Shown here: positions 33,104 through 41,378 of the stretch, piece after piece
Position numbering within the stretch: the stretch's first letter is position 1
Layout of the letters: each line of letters starts with the position of its first letter
Source of the DNA: Myxococcales bacterium
GTDB taxonomy: Bacteria; Myxococcota_A; Polyangia; Polyangiales; Polyangiaceae
DNA length: 64,000 nucleotides
Reading direction: 5' to 3'
NCBI GenBank assembly: GCA_016712525.1
Contig: JADJQX010000006.1
Coordinates: forward strand, 992,001-1,056,000
Notes under the pieces: model-generated
Told to the model about the DNA's origin: nothing
The model's input: the letters and a program-made list of their open reading frames with translations, nothing else
Databases searched by the model: none
Program-made: the position numbers and the translations under genes

Positions 33104-33684
33104 AAGCCGTCGTCGTCGCTCTGACCGTTTGCGCGTTGGCCGTGGTGGGCTGCTCCGCCGAGATCGAAGACCCCGAGGAGACGGCGGACGAGTCCGGTGA
33201 GGCCCTCTCGGCACCTACGTGCGCGCCCTCGATCGCGTCCGGCGCCGTCCCCTCGAAGCACCGCGCCATGCTCGACACGATCGCCTTCACCGAGGGCACC
33301 GCCGGCTCGTGTGGTCAAGACGGCTACAACACCGGATTTGCGTTCAACTGCTTCGCGAGCTGCAACCGCCACCCGTCGAAGGTGTGGCGGGCGAGCGGAT
33401 ACTCGTCGAGCGCGGCGGGGCGTTACCAGTTTTTGACGTCGACCTGGAACGGGCTCGGGTATTCGTCGTTCAGCCCGAAGAACCAAGATCTCGGCGCGAT
33501 GAAGCTCGTCGCGCGCCGCGGCGTCACGCTCCCTACGAGCCGCGCGCTCACGGCGACCGAGTTCACGAACGCCATGAAGAAGCTCTCGTACGAGTGGGCG
33601 AGCCTCCCGTACTCGCCTTACGGTCAGCCGCGAAAGAGCCTGTCGGCGACTCGCGCGAAGTACTGCTCCAAGGCGGGCTGCTAA
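33100..33684 (+). CDS. Lipoprotein with lambda R-type endolysin (transglycosylase) domain
   Basis: The product has 194 residues: a signal ending VVGC (Cys18), an acidic linker (20-38) and a domain closely resembling lambda gene R endolysin. Matching points are MLDTIAFTEGT with the catalytic Glu65, HPSKVW, AAGRYQFL, FSPKNQDLGAMKLVARRG and YEWASLPYSPYGQ. The lambda enzyme cleaves peptidoglycan as a lytic transglycosylase. Six or more cysteines suggest disulfides in the periplasm. No holin, spanin or other phage gene is near, so this is a domesticated domain attached to a lipid anchor. It is coupled to the gene upstream. Confidence 0.88.
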   Translation: MKAVVVALTVCALAVVGCSAEIEDPEETADESGEALSAPTCAPSIASGAVPSKHRAMLDTIAFTEGTAGSCGQDGYNTGFAFNCFASCNRHPSKVWRASGYSSSAAGRYQFLTSTWNGLGYSSFSPKNQDLGAMKLVARRGVTLPTSRALTATEFTNAMKKLSYEWASLPYSPYGQPRKSLSATRAKYCSKAGC

Positions 33685-33732
33685 ATCAGCTGTCATGATC
33701 TTCGATCGAGACCGTTGAGTTCGCCTGACCTG

Positions 33733-33808
33733 CCATAGGAGGACGCTGTCCTCCGCCCCACTGGAGCTCCCCGACGGGGGACGGGAGTAGATCAACGGGC
33801 TGCTATGG
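33733..33808 (-). repeat. Dispersed hairpin repeat, copy R3
   Basis: Read on the minus strand, the element starts CCATAGCAGCCCGTTGAT, continues CTACTCCCG and has the same TCCCC-CGTC-GGGGA hairpin (33768-33781) as the copies at 8605 and 12262. It then diverges to a GGAGGAC/GTCCTCC hairpin and ends CTATGG, so the 76-bp unit has CCATAG/CTATGG ends. It lies between the endolysin-like gene and the bidirectional terminator. Confidence 0.75.
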
Positions 33809-33818
33809 GGCGAAAACG

Positions 33819-33854
33819 AAGAGGCCGGCCTCCACGAGGGAGCCGGCCTCTTTT
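33819..33854. terminator. Bidirectional terminator between convergent genes
   Basis: A perfect 11-bp stem (33819-33829 with 33842-33852) is followed by TTTT on the plus strand and preceded by CGAAAACG, giving T-rich sequence on the minus strand. It serves the endolysin-like gene and mmsA. Confidence 0.85.
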
Positions 33855-33876
33855 CATGGGGCTTTTGGGTCTCGGT

Positions 33877-35382
33877 CTACTTGGTCGACGGGAACGAGAA
33901 GATCGCGCCTTCGCGGACCCCGGCCGAGGGCCAGCGCTGCGTGATGGTCTTGCGCTTCGTGTAGAAGCGCACCGCGTCGGGGCCGTAGCCGTGGAGATCG
34001 CCGAAGAGCGAGCGCTTCCATCCGCCGAACGAGTGGTACGCGACCGGGACGGGTAGGGGCACGTTCACGCCGACCATGCCCACGAGGATGTGGTCGGTGA
34101 AGTGCCGGGCGGCCTCGCCGTCGCGGGTGAAGATGCACGTGCCGTTGCCGTACTCGTGGGCGTTGATGAGGTCCATGGCCTCCTTCAGCGTCTTCACGCG
34201 GACGACCCCGAGCACGGGCCCGAAGATCTCTTCTTGGTAGGTGACCATGCCGGGCTTCACGTGGTCGAAGAGGCACGCGCCGAGGAAATAGCCGTTCTCG
34301 TGGCCGGGAACCTTCACGCCGCGGCCGTCCACGACGAGCTTCGCCCCCTCCTTCACGCCCTGGTCGACATATCCCTTCACCTTCTCGAAGTGGGCCTTCG
34401 TGACGAGCGGGCCCATGTCGTTCGAGCCGTCGGTGCCGGGGCCGACCTTCATCTTGGCGATCTCGGCCTTGAGGCCCGCGACGATGGCGTCGGCCGTCTC
34501 GTCGCCGACCGCCACCACGATCGGGATCGCCATGCAGCGCTCGCCGCAAGACCCGTACGCCGCGCCCATGAGCGCGCTGACCGCGTTCGGGATGTCGGCG
34601 TCGGGCATGACCACGGCGTGGTTCTTGGCGCCGCCGAGGGCTTGGACACGCTTGCCGTTCGCGCAGCCGCGTGAGTAGATGTATTCTGCAATCGGTGTCG
34701 AGCCGACGAACGACAGCGCCTGCACCCTCGGGTCGTCGAGCAGGGCGTCGACGGCCTCCTTGTCGCCGTTGACCACGTTGAGCACGCCCGGCGGCAGACC
34801 CGCCTCGAGGGCGAGCTCCGAGACCATCATGGCGCTCGAGGGATCACGCTCGGAGGGCTTGAGCACGAAGGTGTTTCCGCAGGCGACGGCCATGGGCCAC
34901 ATCCACAGGGGCACCATGACGGGGAAGTTGAACGGCGTGATGCCGGCCGTGACGCCGAGGGCCTGGAACTCGCTCCACGAGTCGATGCCGGGGCCGACGT
35001 TTCGGCTGTGCTCGCCCTTCAAGAGCTCGGTGACGTACGAGGCGTACTCGACGTTCTCGATGCCGCGCTGGAGCTCTCCCATCGCGTCGGGCGCGACCTT
35101 TCCGTGCTCGGCGGTGAGGGCCGCGCAGATCTTCTCGGCGTTGGCCTCGAGCAGGACCTTGAGCTTGCTCATGACCCGCGCGCGCTTGAGGGGCGGGGTG
35201 TTGCGCCACTCGGGGTAGGCCTTTTCGGCGGACGCGATGGCCGACTTCACGGTCTCGGTGTCGGCCAAGAGGACCTTGGCCTCGGCCGTGCCTTTGGCAG
35301 GGTTGAAGACCTCCTGAGAGCGCCCTTCGCGCGTGACTTTCTTGCCGTCGATGAGGTGACCAATGGTGGGGAGGTTCGACAT
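33877..35382 (-). CDS. mmsA: Methylmalonate-semialdehyde dehydrogenase (CoA-acylating)
   Basis: The 501-residue aldehyde dehydrogenase has TPFNFPVMVPLWMWPMA (about 149-165), the coenzyme motif FVGSTP and the catalytic Cys283 in GSCGERCMAI, the form characteristic of MmsA/IolA enzymes. It converts methylmalonate or malonate semialdehyde to propionyl- or acetyl-CoA in valine, thymine or inositol breakdown. ATG 35382 starts the conserved protein. The frame stays open for another 260 codons upstream but without coding character. No other valine or inositol genes are adjacent. Confidence 0.93.
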   Translation of the reverse strand: MSNLPTIGHLIDGKKVTREGRSQEVFNPAKGTAEAKVLLADTETVKSAIASAEKAYPEWRNTPPLKRARVMSKLKVLLEANAEKICAALTAEHGKVAPDAMGELQRGIENVEYASYVTELLKGEHSRNVGPGIDSWSEFQALGVTAGITPFNFPVMVPLWMWPMAVACGNTFVLKPSERDPSSAMMVSELALEAGLPPGVLNVVNGDKEAVDALLDDPRVQALSFVGSTPIAEYIYSRGCANGKRVQALGGAKNHAVVMPDADIPNAVSALMGAAYGSCGERCMAIPIVVAVGDETADAIVAGLKAEIAKMKVGPGTDGSNDMGPLVTKAHFEKVKGYVDQGVKEGAKLVVDGRGVKVPGHENGYFLGACLFDHVKPGMVTYQEEIFGPVLGVVRVKTLKEAMDLINAHEYGNGTCIFTRDGEAARHFTDHILVGMVGVNVPLPVPVAYHSFGGWKRSLFGDLHGYGPDAVRFYTKRKTITQRWPSAGVREGAIFSFPSTK

Positions 35383-35528
35383 GGTGGGGGCTCTCTCGGT
35401 GAGGGAAAGAGCGCCAGTTTTCCACATGTTGCGGGCGGTGTCGAAGCGGACGATGCCCGCGCGAACGACGCACCACGTCGAGACCCCCTCGGCGCCCGCG
35501 GGGCTCGTGTCGCCGCGGTGAAGGCCGC

Positions 35529-36178
35529 TCATTCGGCCATGGCGAGGTCGTCGGTCGGCTCCGATGCCGCGGGTCGTACGGCGGTCAGGACGAGCCGCCT
35601 GCTCGAAACGGTCGCGACGTGTGTCCACGGGAGCACCTCGGCGCCCCCGAGCGCCGCAGTCGGTGGCCCGACCGGCGCGAGGCGAACGCGCCCGCCGCAC
35701 GCGCGGACCGGGACGAGCTGCACCTGCTTTTCGAGCTGCGTGACCCGGAGCGGACCGCCCTGCTCGCCCGAGAGGAGCACGAGCCCCGCGAGCCAGCCCC
35801 CTTCGTCGGAGCTGCACGAGAGCGCCGCCACGACGTCGTCGAGGCCCGCACCGGTGCGCGAGACGAGCGCGGCGCGGTCGACGCCACAGTACGCTTGGGA
35901 CCCGAACACCGCGGCGTAGGAGCGCCGAACGGCCTCGGTGGCGCGGCGGAAGACCTCCTCCTCGTTTTCGTTCGCGGCGACGTCGCACGGCTCGTGCGCG
36001 CCGCGAGGACCGACGCCCCGTACGCCGTGCTACGCACCGCGCTCCGCGGGACGTGATGGAGGTGCGGGACATCGGCCGTGAGCATGACCGCCCCGAGCAT
36101 GGCCCCGACGAGGCCTGCCCCTGCGGCGAAGGGCGCTGCGCCATGGGCGCGCTCGAGCCACGCACGGCGCTTCGTCAT
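35529..36178 (-). pseudogene. Membrane-anchored hypothetical protein interrupted by a frameshift
   Basis: Two overlapping frames make one sensible protein of about 215 residues. From ATG 36178 the first frame gives a basic N-terminus and a membrane segment (about 17-36), but loses protein character after about residue 60. A second frame then gives HEPCDVAANENEEEVFRRATEAVRRSYAAVFG and a well-formed domain with paired cysteines, ending at 35529; this frame has a TAG just upstream and no early start codon. The switch fits slippage at the GC dinucleotide run near 35995-36002. It could be a mutation, sequencing error or programmed shift. Function unknown. Confidence 0.6.
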
Positions 36179-36221
36179 CCGCCCTTCGACCCCGCGGAAA
36201 CGCGGAGCTTGGGTCTCGCGC

Positions 36222-36908
36222 TCAGCCCGGCGGGACGGGGGGAGGTGTGCCAGGACCTCCGGGGCTCCCTCCGCCCGAGCCTCCGTCGGGGCCAGGGGGC
36301 GCTCCGGCGTCGCGGGGAGGTGTGGTCGGGGTGGGCGGAGTGGTTGGGGTGGGCGGAGTGGTCGGGGTGGGCGGAGTGGTCGGGGTGGGCGTGGTCCCGG
36401 AGGGCGTCGGCCCCGGAGGATCCCCGGGCGCGCCTCCGGACGGGGTCGGCGCGGGGGAGCCCGGTGCGCCTCCGGAAGACGAGGCGGCCGGGGTCGCGGC
36501 GCCCGTGCACGGGTCGTCCTCGTTCGCGCTCGACGCCGAGCTCGACGCGCTCGCGCCCGATCCGGAGGTCGAGTCCTTGACCTTCCACGTGCAGCCCTTT
36601 ACGCGCTGGCAGGCGAGCTTCGACGAGCGCGACGTGCACGACGGCGGATACCCGCGGCACCGATCGTCGGAGGGATCGTCGTACTTGCCGATGTCGACCG
36701 AGCAACCCTCTTGGGAGCAGCCGAGCCCGCTGAACGAGCCGCACGATTGCGGAGAGCCGAGGCAGGTGCCGTCATCCAAGGCCTGCTGGGTCTTCCCGAC
36801 GAGCGACGTCGAGGCTCCTGCCGTGGTGGGATCGCTGCACTCCTTGGTTTCGCAGGCGACGAGGGCGATGGCGAGCGAGGCGGCGAAGGCGACGGTGGCG
36901 CGGATCAT
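36222..36908 (-). CDS. Cys-rich lipoprotein with proline/threonine-rich tail
   Basis: The product has 228 residues. A signal ends ALVAC; a Cys-rich module (about 20-110) with eleven or so cysteines follows, then a Ser/Ala linker and a tail of Pro, Thr and Gly. The tail includes four 6-residue units of the PTPTTP type encoded by an 18-bp tandem repeat. The product is probably an exposed surface protein of unknown function. Start ATG 36908. Confidence 0.75.
   Translation of the reverse strand: MIRATVAFAASLAIALVACETKECSDPTTAGASTSLVGKTQQALDDGTCLGSPQSCGSFSGLGCSQEGCSVDIGKYDDPSDDRCRGYPPSCTSRSSKLACQRVKGCTWKVKDSTSGSGASASSSASSANEDDPCTGAATPAASSSGGAPGSPAPTPSGGAPGDPPGPTPSGTTPTPTTPPTPTTPPTPTTPPTPTTPPRDAGAPPGPDGGSGGGSPGGPGTPPPVPPG
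36325..36396 (-). repeat. 18-bp tandem repeat within the lipoprotein gene
   Basis: Four consecutive 18-bp units begin at 36325, 36343, 36361 and 36379; the second differs by one base and the fourth by a few. Each encodes six Pro/Thr residues, so copy-number change would keep the frame. Confidence 0.85.
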
Positions 36909-37055
36909 GAGGACCTCCCGCCACGCGTTGTAGGCCGGAGGTGGACACGAGGCATGTCACCCCCACGGATGACGGCTGCCCGGGAGCCCGCTCGGCAAAA
37001 TCTGCGGTCTGCTGCGGGCGCCGACGCACCCCTCGCCGCCGAGGTCGTCGGCCCC

Positions 37056-38039
37056 TCACGTCCACACGATACGCTCGACCCCGGTGTGGAACGCGAGCCT
37101 TATGGCGAGTCGCGCGCCCGAGCTCGACACGGGGTTCGCGGCGAGGTCCGTCACGCGCTCGCCGAAGATCGTGTCACCGAGCCCCACGAGGCGAGCACCC
37201 CCGACGTACACCCCGAGCGTCTCGTCGGCCCGCGCGCCGAGCACGACGTACCCCGAGGGGCCGCCATGAAGGATCCCTCGGACAGAAGTGAAGAGACGTG
37301 CCTCGAAGACCCTGGACGGCGCCATGCCAGCGCCGAGGTGCAGCGCCGATGTTGCCCCGTCGTCGAACGTGGCCGCCACGAGCACGTCGCCCTCCCCGCG
37401 CGCGCTCGGGAAATTCCCGAGCGAACGCACGCCGCCCTCTCCTTCACGCACGAGCGTCGTGGTCGGGTGGCCCTCGCGGCACACGAGGACGATCCCTCTC
37501 CCCGCGCCGTCGTCCGCGCGAACCACGACGGCGCCGTCGTCGGTCACGACCGGGAGCCCACGAAACGCCGAGAGGTGCTCGCCGGTTCGAGCGAGACAAG
37601 CGACATGACCGCCCCTCGCGACGAGGACCGCGTCGTCTCCGGAGGCGAGCCTCGCGCGGAAGGCTACGTCGCCGAGTGCGTTTACGGTGGGACCGAGGGG
37701 GCCTACGGCGAAGAGCGCGTCGTCGGGCCACGAGAGCCGTGTCAACGAGCCACCGCGAGTGAGCACGTAGGCACCCACGCCGCCGTCCGCCGTCGCGGCG
37801 TAAAACGCGAGAGTCTCGCCGTCGTCCGAGAGGTCCGGGTGGCTCACGATCGTGGCCAAGCCGAGGTCACTTGCGCGCACGCGCTCTCGGAGCTCGCCGC
37901 CTCGCGCCTCGACGACGAGGCTCGCGCCGCACGACGCGGTCGCCTGAAACACCACGTCTCCGCGCGCCGTCGCTGCGGGAACGTAGGGGCCGAACGTCGC
38001 CAACCGCGAGCCCGTGCGCGCGCCCTCGGCGAGGTTCAC
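37056..38039 (-). CDS. NxxGxxAF-repeat (TolB-like) protein
   Basis: The product has 327 residues with about six blade-like repeats built around NALGDVAFRA, DDGETLAFYA, DDGAVVVRAD and ARGEGDVLVAA, each followed by a ...V.ARGG...L...G block. This matches the secreted tandem repeat type described as NxxGxxAF, probably a beta-propeller. It has no signal peptide of its own. GTG 38039 overlaps the stop of the upstream dehydrogenase gene by 4 bases, so the two are coupled and likely work together. Confidence 0.75.
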   Translation of the reverse strand: MNLAEGARTGSRLATFGPYVPAATARGDVVFQATASCGASLVVEARGGELRERVRASDLGLATIVSHPDLSDDGETLAFYAATADGGVGAYVLTRGGSLTRLSWPDDALFAVGPLGPTVNALGDVAFRARLASGDDAVLVARGGHVACLARTGEHLSAFRGLPVVTDDGAVVVRADDGAGRGIVLVCREGHPTTTLVREGEGGVRSLGNFPSARGEGDVLVAATFDDGATSALHLGAGMAPSRVFEARLFTSVRGILHGGPSGYVVLGARADETLGVYVGGARLVGLGDTIFGERVTDLAANPVSSSGARLAIRLAFHTGVERIVWT

Positions 38040-40306
38040 TGTGGGCACGCCGACAGTCCGCGGACGAAGCCTTCGAGGACTCTCGCGCCGGCCTCGTCGA
38101 CCTTCCGTGAGCCGAGCGGTGGCATGCGGCTCGACGTCGTGGAGCGCATGCGTCGTACGAGGAGAGAGCTCGGTGGATCTCCGGGCGCGACGAGCTTCGC
38201 GCCCGCGATCCCGAGATCGCTCCCTGTCGGTGTGATCCCGCAGGTCTTCGTGGCCGCCAGAGAGGTCGTGTAGCGAAGGTCCATGGCGACTGGGGAGCCG
38301 CCGCCTGGCCTGTGGCAGTGCGAGCAGTTGGCGTGCAGGTAGGCGCGCGCTCGCGCCTCGATCGGGGCCGTGCCGTCGGGCGAGGGGAGGCTCGGCCATG
38401 TCGCCGCGGGCCCGACCGGGGTCGTGAAGAGCCCGAGGTGGCTCATCGTGGCGATCGGGTTCGCGATGCGGTTCGTGCGTGTGTAGAGCGCGTCGACGTT
38501 GAGCTGCGCGAGCTCGAGGCCGAGGCTGCGACCGGCGGCGGCGGTGTGGCACCGGAAGCAGTCGCCTCGCGAGGGGAACGTCCACGGGACCCCGCGAAAC
38601 GTCGAGGTGCGGCCGTTCGCGCCGACGAGGGTCGCGTCGCGCTCGTCCTCGTCCCAGGCGTACGAGTAGCCACCCCACTCGCCGTCGTCGTGGCGGACGA
38701 AGAGGCGCGTCTCGACGAGGCGACCGCCGATCCGGAAATGCTTCGCCAAGACCGAGCGGGGCGGAAAGTCGAGATCGCCGTCGGGCTTCACGTCGATGGT
38801 CGTCCCGTCGGGGATCGCGAAGAACCGCTCCTTCGTCGCGTCGTCGGACCAGAACGGCGCGGCGACGTCGTACGGGATCATCGCCTCGACGGGCGTTCGG
38901 GGGCTCGTCGCCGAGAAGCACCCCGTCTTCGAGAGCTTGTCGGGGAAGAGGCTCGGCGCGACGGGATCCTCGGACGCGTCCTCGATGCGGTACACTCCCC
39001 CGAGCAGCGAGACGGCGTAGAGCTCGTGGTCGTCACCCTCGGCGATGTCGTCGATCAGGTAGGTCGTGCCGAGCTCGGCCTGCAGCGTGGACACCGGGGC
39101 CCCCGTGCGCGGATCGGCGCCGAGCGTGAAGAGCTTGGTCGTCGAGAAATCCCAGTAGACGAGCTCTCCCTTGTGGCTCGGCATGGCGTCGCCGCGGTAG
39201 ACGGGGCCGGCCATGATGGCAAACACCTTGTCGTTCGTGTGGTCGTGCTCGATGACCGGGTCGATGAGGCCGGCCGTCTTGCACCCTTGGACCTCGGGCG
39301 GGTAGCAGTTTGCGCCCTCACGCTCCGCGAACCCGTAGTTTCCGCCGGCCACGGCGAGGTCGAGCTCCTCGATGGCGCCTTCGCCCACGTCGGCGACCCA
39401 CACGTTGCCGTTCGCCGGATCGATCGAGAAGCGGAACGGGTTCCTGAAACCGTACGCGAACGTCGAGGGCTCCCCTCCGCCGGACTTGAACGGGTTGGTA
39501 TCGGGGATGGCGTAGGGAGAGGCGCTGTCCACGTCGATGCGGACGAGCTTCGACTGGACGCGGGTCGTCTTCTGGCCGTTCGTCGGATCGCTGTCGTCCC
39601 CGAAGGAGGCGTAGAGGTAGCCATCGGTGCCGAAATGCAGGTCGCCGGCGACGTGGTGATCCGTGGAGAAGCCGAACGGTCCGTAGATCGTCGTGGCCTC
39701 GCCGAAGCTCGAGCCCCCGTCGGTGCTGCGCATGCGGACGATGACGGCCTCGGCGACGAGCGGCGCGGGCGCCGGGCGAAAATAGAGAAAGTACACGTAC
39801 CCGTTCTGCGCGAAGCGCGGATGAAACGCGAAGCCGAACATCCCGAGCTCACCGACCGTGGTGACCGGGTCGGGCATGGTCGCGACCACGCGCTTCGTGG
39901 GCGCGCCGCTCGTGGGGATCGAGACGAGCTTCCCGGCGCGCTCGATGAAGAACATGCGTCCGCGATCACCCGGGAGCTGCGCCATTCCGGTGGGCTCGTC
40001 GAGGCCCGCGCCGACGAAGACCTCGGTCAGCTTGAAGCCGCGGCGCGGGGGAGGCGGCCTCGGTGGCGCGAGGCACGTCGGGTTCGCGGGGCGGGTGTCG
40101 ATCCCGGTCTTCGCGCGCACGGGGGCGCCGTCGTCGCGAGGGGTGGCGTCCGTCACGGGAGGAGGCGGTGGGGCGGCGGCCTCGGGAGCTCGTGCGTCCG
40201 CGAGCGGCGGGCCTTCGGGGAGAGTGTCCTCGCCGCACGCGGCGAAGGCCGCGACGGCCGTGAGGACGACCCCGACCGCCATGGGACGCTTCGCGGCGCT
40301 CTTCAT
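38036..40306 (-). CDS. GSDH-type sugar dehydrogenase fused to a diheme c-type region, lipoprotein
   Basis: The product has 756 residues. A lipobox AFAAC lies at about 20-24, followed by a Pro/Ala linker. At about 90-460 is a glucose/sorbosone dehydrogenase-type six-bladed propeller (GELGMFGFAFHPRF, HHVAGDLHFGTDGYLYASFGD, YGFRNPFRFSIDPANG, WVADVGEGAIEELD). The C-terminal half carries two heme sites, CFRCH at 583 and CSHCH at 661, as in the HNE_0200-type proteins. The likely role is periplasmic oxidation of a sugar or alcohol with electrons passed to hemes; PQQ use is possible but not proven. Start ATG 40306. Confidence 0.87.
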   Translation of the reverse strand: MKSAAKRPMAVGVVLTAVAAFAACGEDTLPEGPPLADARAPEAAAPPPPPVTDATPRDDGAPVRAKTGIDTRPANPTCLAPPRPPPPRRGFKLTEVFVGAGLDEPTGMAQLPGDRGRMFFIERAGKLVSIPTSGAPTKRVVATMPDPVTTVGELGMFGFAFHPRFAQNGYVYFLYFRPAPAPLVAEAVIVRMRSTDGGSSFGEATTIYGPFGFSTDHHVAGDLHFGTDGYLYASFGDDSDPTNGQKTTRVQSKLVRIDVDSASPYAIPDTNPFKSGGGEPSTFAYGFRNPFRFSIDPANGNVWVADVGEGAIEELDLAVAGGNYGFAEREGANCYPPEVQGCKTAGLIDPVIEHDHTNDKVFAIMAGPVYRGDAMPSHKGELVYWDFSTTKLFTLGADPRTGAPVSTLQAELGTTYLIDDIAEGDDHELYAVSLLGGVYRIEDASEDPVAPSLFPDKLSKTGCFSATSPRTPVEAMIPYDVAAPFWSDDATKERFFAIPDGTTIDVKPDGDLDFPPRSVLAKHFRIGGRLVETRLFVRHDDGEWGGYSYAWDEDERDATLVGANGRTSTFRGVPWTFPSRGDCFRCHTAAAGRSLGLELAQLNVDALYTRTNRIANPIATMSHLGLFTTPVGPAATWPSLPSPDGTAPIEARARAYLHANCSHCHRPGGGSPVAMDLRYTTSLAATKTCGITPTGSDLGIAGAKLVAPGDPPSSLLVRRMRSTTSSRMPPLGSRKVDEAGARVLEGFVRGLSACPQ

Positions 40307-40360
40307 CCCTCGAGGATCCCACTCCTCGGGCCGTCGGGGAAGGGGCGCGTCCGGCCGAGC

Positions 40361-41260
40361 TCAGATGCCCTTCGCGGCCGCGAACACGATCCAACCGAAC
40401 ACGAGCAGGAAGAAGTAGCCGAGGCCCACGAGCACGACGTTCCTCGAGCGACGGTACGGCGCATCGATCCGCAGGAGCAGGAGGGTGAGGCCTATCACGC
40501 CGACCGGCGGAGCCCCGCGTTGCCGCCCGAGGAGCCGCACGAGGTGCTCTAGGACCACGAAGAACGGGAGAAAGAGGACGACCTCGATCGCCGAGACGAC
40601 GAGCGTCGGTGCGAGGCCGAGCCACGTGCCCCCGAGCGCCTTCGTGTGTACGGCCTGCACCGCTGGGTCGAGGTTCACGCCGAGCACGACGGCGAGCAGC
40701 ACCGACGCGACGACGCGGCCGAGCGTACGTGGGCTCGGCGGGACGCGGGGTGGGGTGTCGCGCTCGATGCGACGCACGTCACGATGGGCGAGCGCGGCGA
40801 AGAGCGCGAAGAACACGAAGAAGCCCCCAAGGAAGAGCGGAGCACGACGACGGTTGCTCGCGGCCTCGGCAGCGGCGACCTCACCGTCCTTTCCGGGGCG
40901 CGAGAACGAGGGATCCTCCGGGAGCACACGCACGGGGAACGTCGCGCCGGGAGGAAAAGGCGCCTTGGCGTACAGGGTACTCGAGGTGTGGACGCCGCCG
41001 AGGTAGGTGTAGGCGTAGGTGGTGGCGTTGTCCGGTTGGACGCGGGTGGCGGTCGCCTCGGCGCGCACGCCGTGGTCGACGAGGGCGTCGAGCCGGTGGA
41101 TTTGCCGCACGAAGAGCGCTCCGAGCATCGCGGGGAGCACGACGGCGAGTGTGGCCATGATCGCGCGCACCCTCGCAGCGGACGTGCGCTTCCTCTGCCG
41201 CTCGAGCGCGGCGGCTGGATCCGGGGCCCGCTCGCCGGGAGAGCGGTACGGGGTGGTCAT
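40361..41260 (-). CDS. DUF3592-like membrane protein
   Basis: The product has 299 residues. A membrane segment at about 34-52 is followed by a soluble DUF3592-type beta domain (EATATRVQPDNATTYAYTY, then FPVRVLPEDPSFSRPG), then further segments at about 145-165, 190-205, 220-245 and 275-297. It is probably an inner-membrane protein; function unknown. ATG 41260 is used, without a clear ribosome-binding site. It is divergent from the gene at 41379. Confidence 0.7.
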   Translation of the reverse strand: MTTPYRSPGERAPDPAAALERQRKRTSAARVRAIMATLAVVLPAMLGALFVRQIHRLDALVDHGVRAEATATRVQPDNATTYAYTYLGGVHTSSTLYAKAPFPPGATFPVRVLPEDPSFSRPGKDGEVAAAEAASNRRRAPLFLGGFFVFFALFAALAHRDVRRIERDTPPRVPPSPRTLGRVVASVLLAVVLGVNLDPAVQAVHTKALGGTWLGLAPTLVVSAIEVVLFLPFFVVLEHLVRLLGRQRGAPPVGVIGLTLLLLRIDAPYRRSRNVVLVGLGYFFLLVFGWIVFAAAKGI

Positions 41261-41378
41261 GTCGGGGGGAGACACGGCGAGGCTCGATGTCGCACACATT
41301 CGTGCGGGTGTCTCCGCGACTCGACCCGTTTCGCCGCCGGCCTTGCCGAGGAAGGCCGTTGCGCTAGCGTCCACGGCC

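Noticed and set aside
33100..33684. Prophage remnant
   Set aside because: Only one phage-like domain is present, it carries a host-type lipoprotein signal, and neighbours are ordinary chromosomal genes.
35383..36165. N-terminal extension of mmsA
   Set aside because: The frame is open, but the extra residues are Arg/Ala/Gly nonsense and the enzyme is complete from ATG 35382.
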